From Corythucha ciliata (taxonomy: Eukaryota; Arthropoda; Insecta; Hemiptera; Tingidae): 64,000 nt of DNA. Below, in pieces: positions 41,265 to 55,300 of the stretch. Both the position numbers and the translations under genes were made by a program. The stretch is taken from contig CM075943.1 in assembly GCA_038030265.1 (NCBI GenBank), positions 2,480,001-2,544,000 on the forward strand. Reading direction: 5' to 3'. Numbering within the stretch: the first letter of the stretch is position 1; each line of letters begins with the position of its first letter. The notes below the pieces were generated by a model that did not search any database, was not told the DNA's origin, and saw nothing but the letters and a program-made list of their open reading frames with translations.

Positions 41265-41745
41265 ACCGACGGTTAGTAATTTTCTTGACACGAGAGGCTC
41301 TATCCACCTCCTGCTCTATGCCTCCCAAGTGCATTGGGAAAAGAAAGTGTTACGAAGACAAGCGAAAATGGAGTTTTATGAAAAATGAAAAAGACCATTC
41401 CAAAGTAAGTTGTCGTCGAGGAGCTACACCATCGGTGTCAAAATAATCGTTTTTCACGCTATACAATTATAGTGACAGCAGGCCAATTCGTGTCCGACGT
41501 GAATTCGTCTAACTAATCCTCCGACTCTGAATTCTTCCTGTTATATAATACGTCAGTTCATCACCTGGGTGAAATTATACTGATATTCCGACGACGACTG
41601 CCGTCTGCAGTTTCAACACTCCAGGAATTCTGGACTTCAGGATACCTTTTGAAACCGTGACACTGACCTGTGTCTTTGATGGTGAATTTGGGTGTCCATG
41701 CCTGATGAAAAAATATAATTGAACGTTATTCTGATTAGCAGTATT
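41265..41745 (+). pseudogene. P-transposase remnant (copy B)
   Basis: Equivalent to 9850-10330, with the same frameshifted blocks. Confidence 0.5.
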
Positions 41746-42552
41746 TCTGTGTTGTGCAATTGAGTCATATATGACCCACAGTCCAAAAACCTCAGACAGG
41801 TGTGCACAATGATGTTCATAAAAATTTGGTATAATTCCACCAAAGTTACTCCTTAATCATCGGAGGTCTTATTTTTATACGATTTGTGTAGGATTCTTAT
41901 TTTTCTACTTTCGAGCCATGAATGTCAGTTTTCCTTTATGCCAGATTGGGTTCAAACAATGTTCTGCGATCAAAAATATTAGGTATCTGAGAATTTCGAA
42001 GGTCGTTGGCTGAAGATAGTATTGGAGGGGGGGAAGGGCGAAAGTTGCGATTACGGCGCTTAGAGAGGATTTCATGAACTTGAAAGATGGGAGAATTGTT
42101 GGAATTCGATCCAAAAACTTGTCCGGGCACTTATGACCTCTTGTTGTACTGGATCCGGCGTTGGTCCAAGAATTGGCAAACGAGCACTGAATTGGCACGA
42201 GATTTTGGTTTAATGTCTCCTTAACGCAGAGAATGAAGCATTACTATTACATTGAAGCCAAGTTTTACCGTTACATTATTCAGATGAAGTTTCATACAGA
42301 AATCACCTGAAGGATGAAGTATTTGTGCATTGCCTGGGCAGCGATGTCGGCTTCTCAATTGCGTCCCGCCTTTAACATGTTATTTCGATGGTCTTATGCT
42401 CGCAGGTAAAATTAGGAACCCGCATAGTCTTCAAAAGGTCATGATCAAAGCGAAAAATCTGGTAAAACTTGCAAAACAATACTACATGGAATATAAAATA
42501 TTTAGTTATAAATGGGCAACTTCATGCGGCCCATACACGTACAATCAATATA

Positions 42553-44005
42553 CAGGGTGGAAGGGGATAAGTGTGACAAAAATTTTTGGGTGATAGTAGG
42601 CCTCATTTGCGACCGAAATCACCATATACACCATGATCCGAAAATCAAAACCCTTCGAGATTTTCTAACGATTTTTAAGGCTTACATCATTTTTTTTAAC
42701 TAACAACGAGAAACTCGCATTCAATTTGAATTTTTGCAACTTTTGGTGATGGATTCGGAAAGAGCACACTATTTTCTGTCAGGAATATCCATTTTTGATA
42801 AACGTTAACTATTTTATGTGCCCTTAATTTTTTTTTTTTTTTTAAATCAGTCCCCGTTTGTTTACGCTAAATCTTGAGTGTACGGACATTACGTGATTCA
42901 GAAAAACATCTTCAAAGTGTCCTTTACAAAAATTGTTATGAGCGTTTTCTTAGTTGATTGGCGAGTTTTCGTCAGAAATGACCATTTTTTAGAGAAAATA
43001 ACGTTTTTTCTATTCAAAATCGCTTGTTTTGAACTGAAAAATTCGATCAATCCTTGTTATTTCAACACGTTAAAAAGGTATTAAACCACATCCGAAGCTA
43101 TCCTTGGAATGGAATTCAATGTGTGCGCCTACCAAAGTAACAAAAAATGTCGCTCCGGCAGGTGGCTGTTGGGTTAAGTGCATTACACTACTACAAGTTT
43201 CGACGTTTTTAGTTATTTAGCTATTATTCAGCATTAATTAACATTTTACTTTGTTACTCTACATTTTTATGGCCATTTTTTCTGAACAATCGCTAAAAGT
43301 TAAATTAACGAAATTCGTATTTCGTGAAATGTACTCTATCCCCAGGTGCCGGAGCGACATTTTTGTTACTTTGGTAGGCGTGCATAATCAGTTCGATTCA
43401 ACGTATAGCTTTGGATAAGGTTTTAGTGCTTTTTATCACGCTAAAATCTTATTACTTGTTCAAACTTTTCAGGTCAAAACAAGCGATTTTGAAGAGAAAA
43501 ATCATTATTTTTTCTAAGAAATCGTCATTTCTGACGAAAAATCACCCATCAACTAAGAAAACGCTTATGACTATTTTTGTAAAGGGCACTTTGAAGATGT
43601 TTTTCTGAATCACGGGTTGTCCGTACACTCAGATTTAGTGTGAACAAACGGGGACTGACTTTTTTTGAAGAAAAAAAAAAAAAAAAAAAAAAATTACCCG
43701 ATGTGCACGACTTTGAGCCGCATTTAAGGGCACATAAAATAGTTAACATCTATCGAAAATGGCTAATCCTGACAGAAAATAGTGTGCTCTTTCCGAATCC
43801 ATTACCAAAAGTTGCAAAAATTCAAATTGAATGCGAGTTTCTCGTTGTTAGTTAAAAAAAAATTAAGTAAGCTTTAAAAATCGTTAGAAAAATCATATCT
43901 CGAAGGGTTTTGATTTTCGGACCATCGTGTATATGGTGATTTCGGTCGCAAATGAGGCCTACTATCACCCAAAAATGTTTGTCACACTTATCCCCTTCCA
44001 CCCTG
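42553..44005. mobile_element. mariner-type fold-back element (copy B)
   Basis: Same element and TA site as 11146-12582. It differs mainly in homopolymer lengths at the equivalent inner points of the two arms (a T-run near 42830 and an A-run near 43672). Confidence 0.85.
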
Positions 44006-44269
44006 TATTGTGCAAACCATTTGAAAACATCAAGAAAAATCCAAATGTTGCGCAATATATTGAATGTGTAGGGTAAACGTCAAAATATTGCACACGTTCA
44101 TTGCGCAGGCAATAATTATTGTGCGTGTATGGACCCCTTAAAGGTTATCCCTTCGTCACATGCGTATGAAAATTAGTGTCATCAGTAATATTACTGAGTT
44201 TTAAGACGTAGTACGTAGTTGATGATTTATTTTTAGGATACAGGCTTCTATTTTGGAAGGAGAAGAAGA

Positions 44270-46215
44270 AAATGAAATCCTAAACCCTACAAATAAATTA
44301 GCAGATAAATTAACAAGACGAAAAACATTACACCAGCAAAATAACACATGCATAGCACAATAATTCACAAATATCATGTAACTAAGTAAAAACAAAAATC
44401 ATAGGCAGTAAGTAGCAGTTTGTAAACCAAAAAGACTGATTTAAGAACAAATACAATTAAAAATTAAATAATTCATCGTGCCTGCGAAAAGGATAGAAAA
44501 CTGCCTATTACAGGAGAGAAGCACGGAACCACGATGCCGCTAAAATTATACAACAAAGTGTACAACATAAACAAACCAAAAACCACGGATTGCAGAACGG
44601 CGTGCACTGAACAGGGTCTACAAGCTTCATGCTAACCACCCGCCATCCACAACTACCCCTTACGTGAAACATACGTGAAACTTGATTTATCACTTACCAG
44701 AAGCGTAGCATATGACGCGAGAGCTGGAGAGTCGGTAGACCCAAAATTATCGACTTCTACGTCCTATAATAAATATTACTTACTCATAGGGCAAATTGAA
44801 AATAAGAATATGAAACATACTTTACTCTTGACCGCCGTAAATTTTGTGGAAGAGTTGGGCAGGCAGAAAAGTGTCGGCACCTCATTTGGCTTGACCTAAA
44901 TCATACATCGTAAGATAAGTTGATATTAGGTAAAAAATGGAAACAGCAAAATAGCACATTCATACTACAATAATTTAACAAAATAATGGGACTAAGTACA
45001 AACAAAAATCGTAGACAATAAGTAGTAGTTCGCACACAAAAATGACGGATTTAAGAGCAAACTTGAAAATGTAATGATTAATTTCTTGTCGGCGGAAAGG
45101 GTAGAAAACTGCATATTATAGGAGAGAAGCACGGAAAAACAATTGGGGTAAAATTATATTAAAGATGTACAGCATAAACAACCATACCCACAGCTTTCAA
45201 AGCGGCGCGGCGTGCACAGAACAGGGTCTACAATCCTCATGCCTAACACCCCCTCCCCTACCCCCGACAACCAACTTGCAACTTGAATGCAATCACATGC
45301 ATCTCATGCATCTTCATGCTTGAATTATCACTTACCCGAAGTGTTTCGCAGGGCTCTTTTACCGGAGAGTCGGTAGACACAAAATTATCGACTTCCACGT
45401 CCTATAAATAAATAAGAAAGATTTTCAACTCGGAGGGCAACATTAACATTATATTCTGAAACATACTTTACACTTCACCACCGTAAATTCTGTGGGAGAG
45501 TTGGGCAGGTCGAAAAGTGTCGGCACTGCATTCGGCTTCAGCTAAATCATGAATCATTAGATAAATTAATAATAATATGAAAAAATAACAACATAATAAT
45601 AATAATACAATTATCCACCATAATCTTGGAATTGAGTACAAACAAAAATCATGGACAAGTAGTAGGAGTTCACACACAAAAATGGTGAATTTATGAGCAA
45701 TTGAACTTGAAAATTGAATAAGTGATTCTGTGCCGGCAGAAAGGACAGAAAACTGCCGATGATAGGAGAAACGAAGGCAGGATGATGATGCTAAAATAAT
45801 ATTACGAACGAACAACGTGGACAAACGACACCCACGGATTTCTGGGCGACGTGAACCAAACACAGGGTCTTCAAGCCTTCTGACAAATACTCCCCCCCTC
45901 CTCTCTCGTTCTTCCAACATACACCACTTATACGCAACTTTAATTATCTCGTACCAGAAGCGCTTGGAAGGATCCTTTTGCTGGAGTGTCGGTTGACCCT
46001 AAATCATCGACTTTCAAGTTCTACAAAAGAATAAGAAAGATCCTTCACTCGTGAGGCAACATTAGTATCCGATTGTGAAACATACTTTACTCTTAACCAC
46101 CGTATATTCTGTGGGAGACAGGTAGAAAATGGTCGGCACTGCATTCGGCTTAAGCTTCTTCCACCCATCGCTCCGATTCGACTCCCAACTGACTGGGCTC
46201 GAAGTGCTCCTTGAA
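44270..46215 (-). repeat. THAP exon-pair triplication (copy B)
   Basis: Same three units as 13250-15200, ending with the exon that starts EHFEPNQLG. The one-base frame change in that exon is shared with copy A, so it predates the duplication. Confidence 0.65.
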
Positions 46216-47100
46216 TGGAAATGGAAATGTCAGAATTAGTTAATTGGCCCGCTCTCATTCATGTCTAGCCAGTTTATACTGTTAATAGTAGTTAATTATT
46301 AGTAGATATCACATCATTAATACGAAATACAAAAACACAATGACATAAATCCGGTACGGATCGAGGTAGGATACCCGGAGATGCCATTCTGCGACACTTT
46401 AGACGTAGGAGGAGCTACGACTGGGCCCACATAGTGCACGTTTCACGTTGTCGAAGCATGATTGATGGTTGGTCTGGGTCTGGGATATCTGGTGACTTGA
46501 TGCCCATTCAAGGAGGCAATCGAAACCACACTCTTTTGGAGGAATGAGAAATCGTGAGTTTGTCTCAAAAAGTAAGAATTTCATCGTACTAGGCAAAAGT
46601 ATGGTAACTCACTAGAACGGTGCAGAATATAACGCGCTGGAAGGTCGCGTTTAATTAAATTTGTCAACAAATTTTGCCTACTGTATTAGCAACTGTACCA
46701 AAATTCACCCTTTTTAAGAAACCCGTCTTCCAACGAAAGACCTAGGTATCCCTTATCGAACAGACTAGACAGGAGAAATTAACTTGTAACTGAAAATGTG
46801 AGATGACCAACCCCCCCCCCCCGGCAGAAAAGATTAAACTAATTTGTTGCTGATGGTAGTACGTCCCTCGTGAGCGCCCGAACCCCGAAGAGGGAGAGAG
46901 AAAGAAATTTTTCCTCAAAATCAAAATATGTATGCGGGGGAAACTGCTCGTGTGAATAATTCAATACAGTTGCAGACTTGCGAACGTGGCGGAACTGCCT
47001 CCGTACCGTAAAGAACTCCACTGGGCCACTAATCGTAAGTATTAATTAACGCCTCCGCCTAAATTAGTCAAGTTAGGGAAAATATGTGAAAAGATCTTAC

Positions 47101-47256
47101 TTCGCAAAGGCGTGAATATTTCGAAGGCTTCCAGCCGCCTCCTCGCCGGCAGTTTGCTTGCCACTTATTTCTTCTTTCCGCCTCCGTGGGAAAAATAAAA
47201 AGTCGGTGGCCCGAAAGAGTGCTGTTGGTACAGTTAAATGTTGCACACCCGACCAT
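47101..47256 (-). CDS. THAP-domain first exon (copy B)
   Basis: 52 codons identical in sense to 16374-16219, from an ATG in GAAATGG context to a GTAAGA donor. It encodes the first half of a C2CH THAP finger, the likely DNA-binding head of the P-type transposase gene whose later exons lie at 46.2-38.8 kb on this strand. Confidence 0.65.
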
Positions 47257-47617
47257 TTCTATGAGTATTGCTGAAAGAAAGAACGAAGAAATGAGAAACA
47301 GAAAGAACAGAAATCCAATTTCAACAAACACCAAAACACCAAAGATAGTAGTCTGATACGTTATCCAGAACAAAAATGGTGGTGCCCGGGAAAAGCTTTA
47401 TCAAACATCGCCTCTACTCGTCTTTATAGTATCCTTATAATAAGAAGGGTTGGGAGTGGTTGTGGTAGTGGGAGTGGTATTGGCGTGAGCTCAAATATCC
47501 CTTTCAGTCATGTCGTCGAGCAAGATGGCAAAAGTGTCTTCCGGAGGAGAGTTCATTTATAGTTTCGTCGTAGAACAATGATTCAGCAATGGATCCAGCA
47601 GTTAAGCAACGCTTAAG

Positions 47618-49311
47618 GCGAAAGGGGACGCGATACTTGCGCGCGCGAACCATTCGCGGATTCGGGGGCACTCCTCACGGCTCCAAAAATGGTCCGATTT
47701 TAATTTTGAAAAATGAATTGTACTCTGGTACTGAATCTAAAATTCGCGCTGTTGACCTTTTTTTTCAAATTTAATTGCTAGCCAAAAATTTAATAGGCCG
47801 TAGTTATTATTTTTTCGAAATTTAAAAAAAACGGGTACAGCCAAGGTGTAGAATAAATCACTGATTCTAAAATGTTTTTTTGATTTATGATCCGATCAGA
47901 ATTCTCGTTAGAAACAGAAAAATCGTAAATCCCCTCGCGCGCCATCGACGCTGGGTCAGCGGCAGGCAGAGGGGTTCGTACTTCCGGCGACGTGTGACCA
48001 AGGCCATTGTTTTTTCATTCTTGCATTTCCAGGTTATAGGATTCACTCATAGTTCGGGTTTCTTGTTACATATCTAAAAGCCTTGTTTAAAATTTTGATT
48101 TATTTATTAACGTGAGGGGGTTTCTATTATAACATACTTTATTTTTGTACTATAACTCCAAGGTCTATAACTCTATAACCTTGCTATAACTCAACCAAAT
48201 GTTTTGTGGTCTTAGAGGTGCCAATAGAAATGTGGTTTTACAATAAAACTATGTTTTTTGCACTCCGTAGATCCGCTTTATAGTTCTAAGAGAGCTTCTC
48301 TTTTGAAGGAAATCGTTTGATTTTATACTTTTTTTTAAATTAGTCAATAAAGATCACATTGTTTTCTGTCCTAGAGCAGAACAAGCCGCAAAACAAAGGA
48401 AAGGAATGCATGATAGTGTGTGGTATGTGCCCTTATTCAAAGGGAGTTTTTTCTCATTTCGTTTCAAAACAGATGGTTCATAAATTAGAACAATCAAATT
48501 GGAGTCACTCAAGCAAAGATTCAGACTTGAATCAACCATAAACATGGGCTGAGTTTTCTCTGAAAAAATAATGGTAATATGCAAAAAATACAAAATCAGT
48601 GTTTGTGTTGTTCGCATTTAGAAAGATTACCAAAAGAAGAACTATTCTCCAGGGTTACTTTTATAAGGGTATAATAGCGGCACTGATTTTTCAATGCACA
48701 TAGGTAACTCTTTTCAAACTGTCAATTCTGCTATAATGCATTACATACAAGCCTTTTATTTTCCTTTATTTCTGGTTTTATTAGAAAAAAACGTGGAAGT
48801 AGTTTTCTTGTGGTAGGTGCAAGAAGCTGTGCAGGAACTCGGTGTCTCTGAAGCCTGATTCATAAAGAACGTATTTTAATTGGATATTTGACCAGATCAC
48901 ATTTTCAAAACGTTTTAGTGAAGAACGACCAATTTTCGTTTGCAATGTCTGAATGCAAGAGGTGAAAAATAAAAACAGCCAACGAACTAGTGCTGATCTA
49001 CTCTTTCGACCTATATTCCAAAGCGATGACTGAATGGTCTAATGCGTTTAACAAAACTTTTTCTCGCTCAGTACATATTTCTGGTCCTAAACGGCTTACG
49101 CTAGCAATAACGTCCAATGCGCGAACCTCACTACGTTCATACGTTGAAGATGTGTGACCGAGTAGAAGTTTTCATATTAGTACGACTTTCGAGCTCCTGA
49201 TTCAGCACTTTGGCTTCGCTCTCTGTTATTCGTCATTATTCAGCGTAACAGTGCCGTGGTAAACTTACGGACCAGTGCTGCCCTTTAGAATTTGTAGTTA
49301 TTTTTTTCACA
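47618..49311. other. no gene supported
   Basis: AT-rich DNA with many short frames and no recognisable domain, repeat or RNA. It separates copy B from the transposase-nuclease gene. Confidence 0.4.
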
Positions 49312-52300
49312 ATGAGAAATACAAGAAAGGGGAAGAAAACTCTGACAACGAGTGCTAAAAGAAAAAAGGCAGGAGGATATCGACCCAGGTAAGGTAATCT
49401 AGGTGTAGATCATTTGGTTGCTGTATTGTTGTTGCTCTACGTTTTAGCCAATTTTAGAAAAAGTATTTCCAATCCTTCTTATAGACCAAGAGCCAGAGAC
49501 GTAAAAAGTGCAACCATTTGCATACTTTTCTAACACACATCCCAGCTTTGTACTAGTGCTGTTGAGCATGAAAAAGCATGTCTGCCTTTCCGATCATATG
49601 CCGAACACCTTTATACTACATTTAAATTTAAATTTCAGCTCAATCGGTCAAGGGGTGGGGGGTCAAAATGAAGGTTTCCTGATTTCCTTTAAACGAGCAT
49701 ATCTCCTGAATTGTAGTTTCAATTTTGATACAATTTTCATAGAAGACGTAGACTAGGCCCTAAATGGTCCAATTAACATTTCAAATCAATCGGTCAAGGG
49801 GTGAGGGCAAAAATGGTGTCGAGGAAGCACTCTGCTACAGCCATTAGCAGACTTTTTTATTGGATTTACTTCTTATACACTTTACTAATATTATATACTT
49901 ACTAACTAAAGTTATGTACTTAGTCGTAAAAAAGTCGTTTGCATCTAAAATTCGGGTAAAACTCACGATGTTGTCAACCAAACGCCATGAGATTGATTTA
50001 GCTTCTAGAACAGTTTGATATTACCAAAATTATAGTTTAATTAACGAAATTCCAATTGTTAAAGTTTACTGCGTCGATGTTCATTTTTTGTCTATTCATC
50101 CGAGCGCTCCCAAATTAAGCCACTGAGGTTGACGACACAGATTAACATAAAGTACAATCACTTCCCCCATGTGCGCAGTACCAAAATACTTTTTTAGTAC
50201 ACAAAATGGTCCAAGGATCTGCCCCGGCCAAGCAGAGTCTACTTTTGCTACTTATTGAATGCTACGCTGATAAAAATGTTGAATCACACGTGGCGAGATT
50301 ACTGGAAATATGGTCGGTTGAAAGTCAAGTATAATAAGCTTACTTTTAGGGTTCCGTATCAGAAGAACTTCCTATTATAATTGATAAATTAAACAACTGA
50401 TGTTAACCGGACGACGATGGAAGGGCATAGCCCAACACGTTTCGAGTTTCGAGAAAAAATGGCACCCCAATGACCCTAGGTGGGTTTCGGCTAAGCTTAT
50501 CTCTCGGAGTGCGACTCCCAAAGGCGTCACCGTGGCGCAATTGGCAGCGTGCTGGACTGGTAATCCAGTGGTTGCGGTTTCGAATCCCACCGGGGCGCCA
50601 TTTTTTCTCGAAACTCGAAACGTGTTGGGCTATGCCCTTCCATCGTCGTCCGGTTAACATCAGTTGTTTAATTTATCAATTAAAATAACACCGGCGACAG
50701 AATTATTAATCACATCTATCTAACTTCCTATTATTTCGTGATTCAAAATCAATAATACGTAAGGTTTTTTCATCGTTATTATTTCAGGAGTAGTCGGACA
50801 AATGACAGCAATTGTAGCGCTCGCCCCGACTCAGGTTTAGCACAGGAGAGTCCGGATTCTCGAAGTAGTAGTACCCCGATGGAAACAGACGCTTCAGCTT
50901 ACAGTGTTGGTGAACAGGCCTCTACTTCTCAGAGCAAAATCTACAGGAATCTCTATCCGAGCACCAAGCGAAGGAAAAAAATTTGTAATGTGGGTCTCGT
51001 GAAATGGAGATCCCAGCGTAGGTAGGCCGGAAATCTGCTTTAGCATTTCGTTATAAATGAAATGACTGCCTCATTTTTACGTGCCAGGAATTCCTCCAAA
51101 ATGCATTTATCAGACCAAGCAACAACTCCCCAAGAACAGGTCCTCCTTGCCAGCAACGAACCGGCAATCGTACATGAAGTTGTTCAACATGCTCCTCAAA
51201 ACAGGTTTTTTTTTTGTTTTTTTCAGTCGGTACTATTTTTCGCTCTCCAACTATTACTTAATTTCAGACAAAATTTACCACTTGTTTTTGAATTTTCTCA
51301 CGATGATGCTTCGCTCACGGAACGCAATAGTTACGTGTATGTTGAGATATTTTGTTTTCCCTTTCATGAATCATAGTCGTGAGTTTTTCTTTCGATTCTT
51401 TCCATAGAATTGACGAAGCTGCTCTTATTGGCCACGATGACCTCGATGACTCCGTCCTTGATGATATTGAGGGCCGTTTCATAGTGGATGGGAAATTTTT
51501 TTTACGAGCTTTGCGCTCTTTGGAATCCCATAGAGGCAACTGTGACCTGAGTAGTAAAGGCTACTTCAAACTCGTCAACTCAAGCCAAAAGATGCTAGTT
51601 TGGACCCTCAAATTTCAATGTCCATACTGTAAACAGTCCAGGATAGTTACGAGCGAAGAAACGTCAACAACATTGAATCCCAATCTTACTATTGTCGATG
51701 ACTCAGTCTGGGGGTTCATGGCCACTGGCAGTGGACACGGTCACATGGAAGAGGTGTTCTCTACAATGGGTGTAAAATGCATTGATAAAAAGACCTTCAA
51801 GCAAACGGAGGAAAAATTAGGAAAGGTAATCACTTTGCAAACCATGGGTGATCAAAAAGTTACGGAGGTAGAGATAAAAGGGAATTTAAAATGCTAGTTA
51901 TTTTTCAAGACCAGTTCACAAGTTTAACGTACGTTTGCCTGCTGCAGAACCTATGCAGCTTACAATGTAAGCAATGAAACTTTTGGTGGAAAGTGGTTGG
52001 TTACAATCATTCTCCACTTGATCTGCAATACGACTTACTCGGTTCCGGGAGTACTTGGTTAATTATTTTCTTATCAGCAAATATACGTTTTATTCAACTG
52101 ACCAGTCACATTCGCATTTATATGGGCTACTCCGTGAACTTATTGACTCACCCAAATCATCTTCAGAACTTTCATTGAACCACATTCTAACGGAATCCCA
52201 AAATAAATAAACCCAATTTGTCTAACACACGACATGGTTCATGTCCACCAAAAAATTTTGTAAAAAAGTTTCTTTAGAATTTGGTCGAGTTATAGTACTC

Positions 52301-55300
52301 ATTATAAGATTCAAACGTACAGGTGTGGAAAGATAAACTGGCAGAGGCCATGATAAAAGCAGGAGAAGAAGAAAAAAGATTGGCAATCGAAAACGGTGAA
52401 CTTTCTTCAACGGGGTTTCCACAAATCGGTGTCATTGTTGACGGAGGTTGGTCTCAGAGGAGTTATGGCCACCGATACTCAGCCAAATCGGGAGTTGCTT
52501 GCGTCATAGGACTGAGAACTAACAAACTTCTACACCTAGACGTCAGAAACAAATATTGTTCGTTCTGTGAGATGAACGAAAAGAAACAGCAAAAATTAGA
52601 ACACGTCTGTTACAAGAATTGGGATGGCCCATCGACTGCGATGGAAACAGATATTCTCGTTCAGGTCATAGTCCCTCATGATTTTATTTTAACTTATTTG
52701 AGCTTAGATATTAATGGTAGTGTGTGTCCAAATCAAAGCGACAAAACGACCCAGGTAACGTTGAAAGTTGGGTCTCTGCAGTATACTTGGTGTCAGGCAA
52801 TGTAGGATGCCTGGTATACAGGATGGCACACCTTACCTTCCTTACCATATCTTCCTCTTGACCACATAAGAAGACTACAAAATCCCTGCTATAGGATCGG
52901 ACAACTTTTTAAACGAACAATAAATTTTTCTGTCGAAATTATTTTTATTATATTTGTTGAATACAAACAAAACCTAGCACCGTGACAGCTAACTGCAGGG
53001 ATGAAGAAAAACCTTCATAAAATTGCTGATATTCCGAGTTATACAGGGTGTTTGGGGAGGAATGATCCGGATTGAAATATGTTGTAGTACTCGGCAGGGC
53101 GGATCAAAAAAGTAATATAAACATAGAGGCGCAAATGCTTTGTTTCGGTGATAGAGCCAAATTAGTGAATTTTTAGCCACTCTCCCTTTTTCCACCAATA
53201 AGTCGTCGAGACAAACCCATGGTCTAACATAGAACAAAATGGGTGACATTTCTGAAAAGAGCACAAAATTTTCTTCAAAAATACCTAGTTCTTTCAAGCT
53301 AATAACGGGTTTAAGTATCCTCATTTGTTTATTGAAAGAGGTGAAAATGTTGTTCCTGAAATTTTCCGTTTTTTTCGGCGACGATTTCATCATACTTCAT
53401 CATGCCACACCATTTGGCGGAACTCGGGGAAAACATGTCCATTTTGTAAGCTTTCAAACGGCTCAAGAAGATTGGCAATCGGTGCTGTTTTGACCGAGAT
53501 ATCGTGGTGAGTATCCGAAAAAGCAAGGCCAAGTGCTCAAAAACAGGCATGTACCAACAAAAAAAAAATTCAAGTGAAAGGTTCATTGTAATTCATTGTT
53601 ATACGATTCATTTATCTGCCAACATATTGATACGAACTGATCGGAAACTTACTATTCATCACGCTCCCCCCCTCCCTATAATCACATTTTTAGCTATCAT
53701 AATGAACGTGAATCAAATGTTGTTCCAGGAGGGCGGGTCAATTTGTAGGAAATCAAACTACTTAAAATACATTTTCACGATTAAATTTGAGGAAATTATT
53801 ACTTCTTCCGTCATCATAGGACTTAATATGACTTTCAGGTACAAAGCCTACATATCCCACAAGAAGAACGAATAACGTCTCAATGTCTTCTAATTTCTTA
53901 CCATTACCCCTTCACTGTTTATGGCAATTCGCTGCCAAAATGGTGGTAATTGAGCTGGTAAAATGGTGAGGTAAAATTTATTTCTAAAATCCCGCATGCT
54001 ACCATCGAAAAACATTTTCAACATAGGTTTAGTGTTAATGTGTGGTGTGGTTTAAATGGTAGTAACTTAATAGGACCATACGTCATTCAGAACCACTTAA
54101 GTGGAGGCAATTATCAACTTTTTCTTGAAAATGAACTCCCAGCTCTCCTCGAAGATATCCCTCTGTGAGAGAGACCAATTATGATTTATCAGCACGACGG
54201 AGCTCCAGCGCGCAGTGCTCGTGAAGTGCGAGAGTTTCTTGACGAATCCCCACGAGGCCCCGTGATTGGCTGCCGAGATCTCCGGATCTAACTCCCCTCG
54301 ATTTTATCCTGTGGGGATGGATGAAGGATTTAGTTTACCATGGTGCCCCCGTAAATTCAAGGGAAGAGTTGATACGGCGAGTAGAGGAAGCAGCATTAGT
54401 CATCAAGAATCGCAGAACTGAAATTAGAAAATCAACAAGGTCCGTCCCCACGAGGGCTACGAAATGTGTTCAAGCTGACGGGGTGATATTTGAACAATTT
54501 CTTTGATATTGTTATTAAAATATTTTTAGAAATAAATTTAACCTCACCATTTTACCAGCGTAAGTTATTGGTTTAATTAATTGCCATTAACAGTGAAGGG
54601 GTAACGGTAAGAAATTAGAAGACATTGAGACGTTATTCATTCTTCTTGTGGGATATGTAGGCTTTGTACCTGAAAGTCATATTAAGTCCTATGATGACGG
54701 AAGAAGTAATAATTTCCTCAAATTTAATCGTGAAAATGTATTTTAACTTTAAGTAGTTTGATTTCCTACAAATTGACCCGCCCTCCTGGAACAACATTTG
54801 ATTCTCGTTCATTATGATAGCTAAAAATGTGATTATAGGGAGGGGGGGAGCGTGATGAATAGTAAGTTTCCGATCAGTTCGTATCAATATGTTGGCAGAA
54901 AAATGAATCGTATAACAATAAATTACAATGAACCTTTCACGTGAATTTTTTTTTTGTTGGTACAACATGCCTGTTTTTGAGCACTTGGCCTTGCTTTTTC
55001 GGATACTCACCGCGATATCTCGGTCAAAACAGCACCGATTGCCAATCTTCTTGAGCCGTTTGAAAGCTTACAAAATGGACATGTTTTCCCCGAGTTCCGC
55101 CAAATGGTGTGGCATGATGAAGTATGATGAAATCGTCGCCGAAAAAAACGGAAAATTTCAGGAACAACATTTTCACCTCTTTCAATAAACAAATGAGGAT
55201 ACTTAAACCCGTTATTAGCTTGCAAGAACTTGGTATTTTTGAAGAAAATTTTGTGCTCTTTTCAGAAATGTCACCCATTTTGTTCTATGTTAGACGATGG

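Larger units (their letters stand above)
37845..47470. repeat. segmental duplication, copy B
   Basis: Collinear with 1331-16577. It lacks the LINE, most of the plus-strand P core, the 420-base block and a 50-base block near 47000. It has its own MITE (37874), solo LTR (40733) and a 47-base extra piece near 38108. After about 47470 it rejoins sequence that in copy A lies at 19150-19283, skipping the 16620 transposon region, and diverges at the TTAA used by the Harbinger element. Confidence 0.85.

Noticed and set aside
47589..47774. Frame starting MDPAVKQRLRR in copy B
   Set aside because: Copy A shares only the first codons before the Harbinger insertion and then diverges; no recognisable domain.
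51268..51333. Possible extra exon of the transposase-nuclease gene
   Set aside because: Good acceptor, but the donor position reads TT instead of GT and the next exon's phase fits only if it is skipped.
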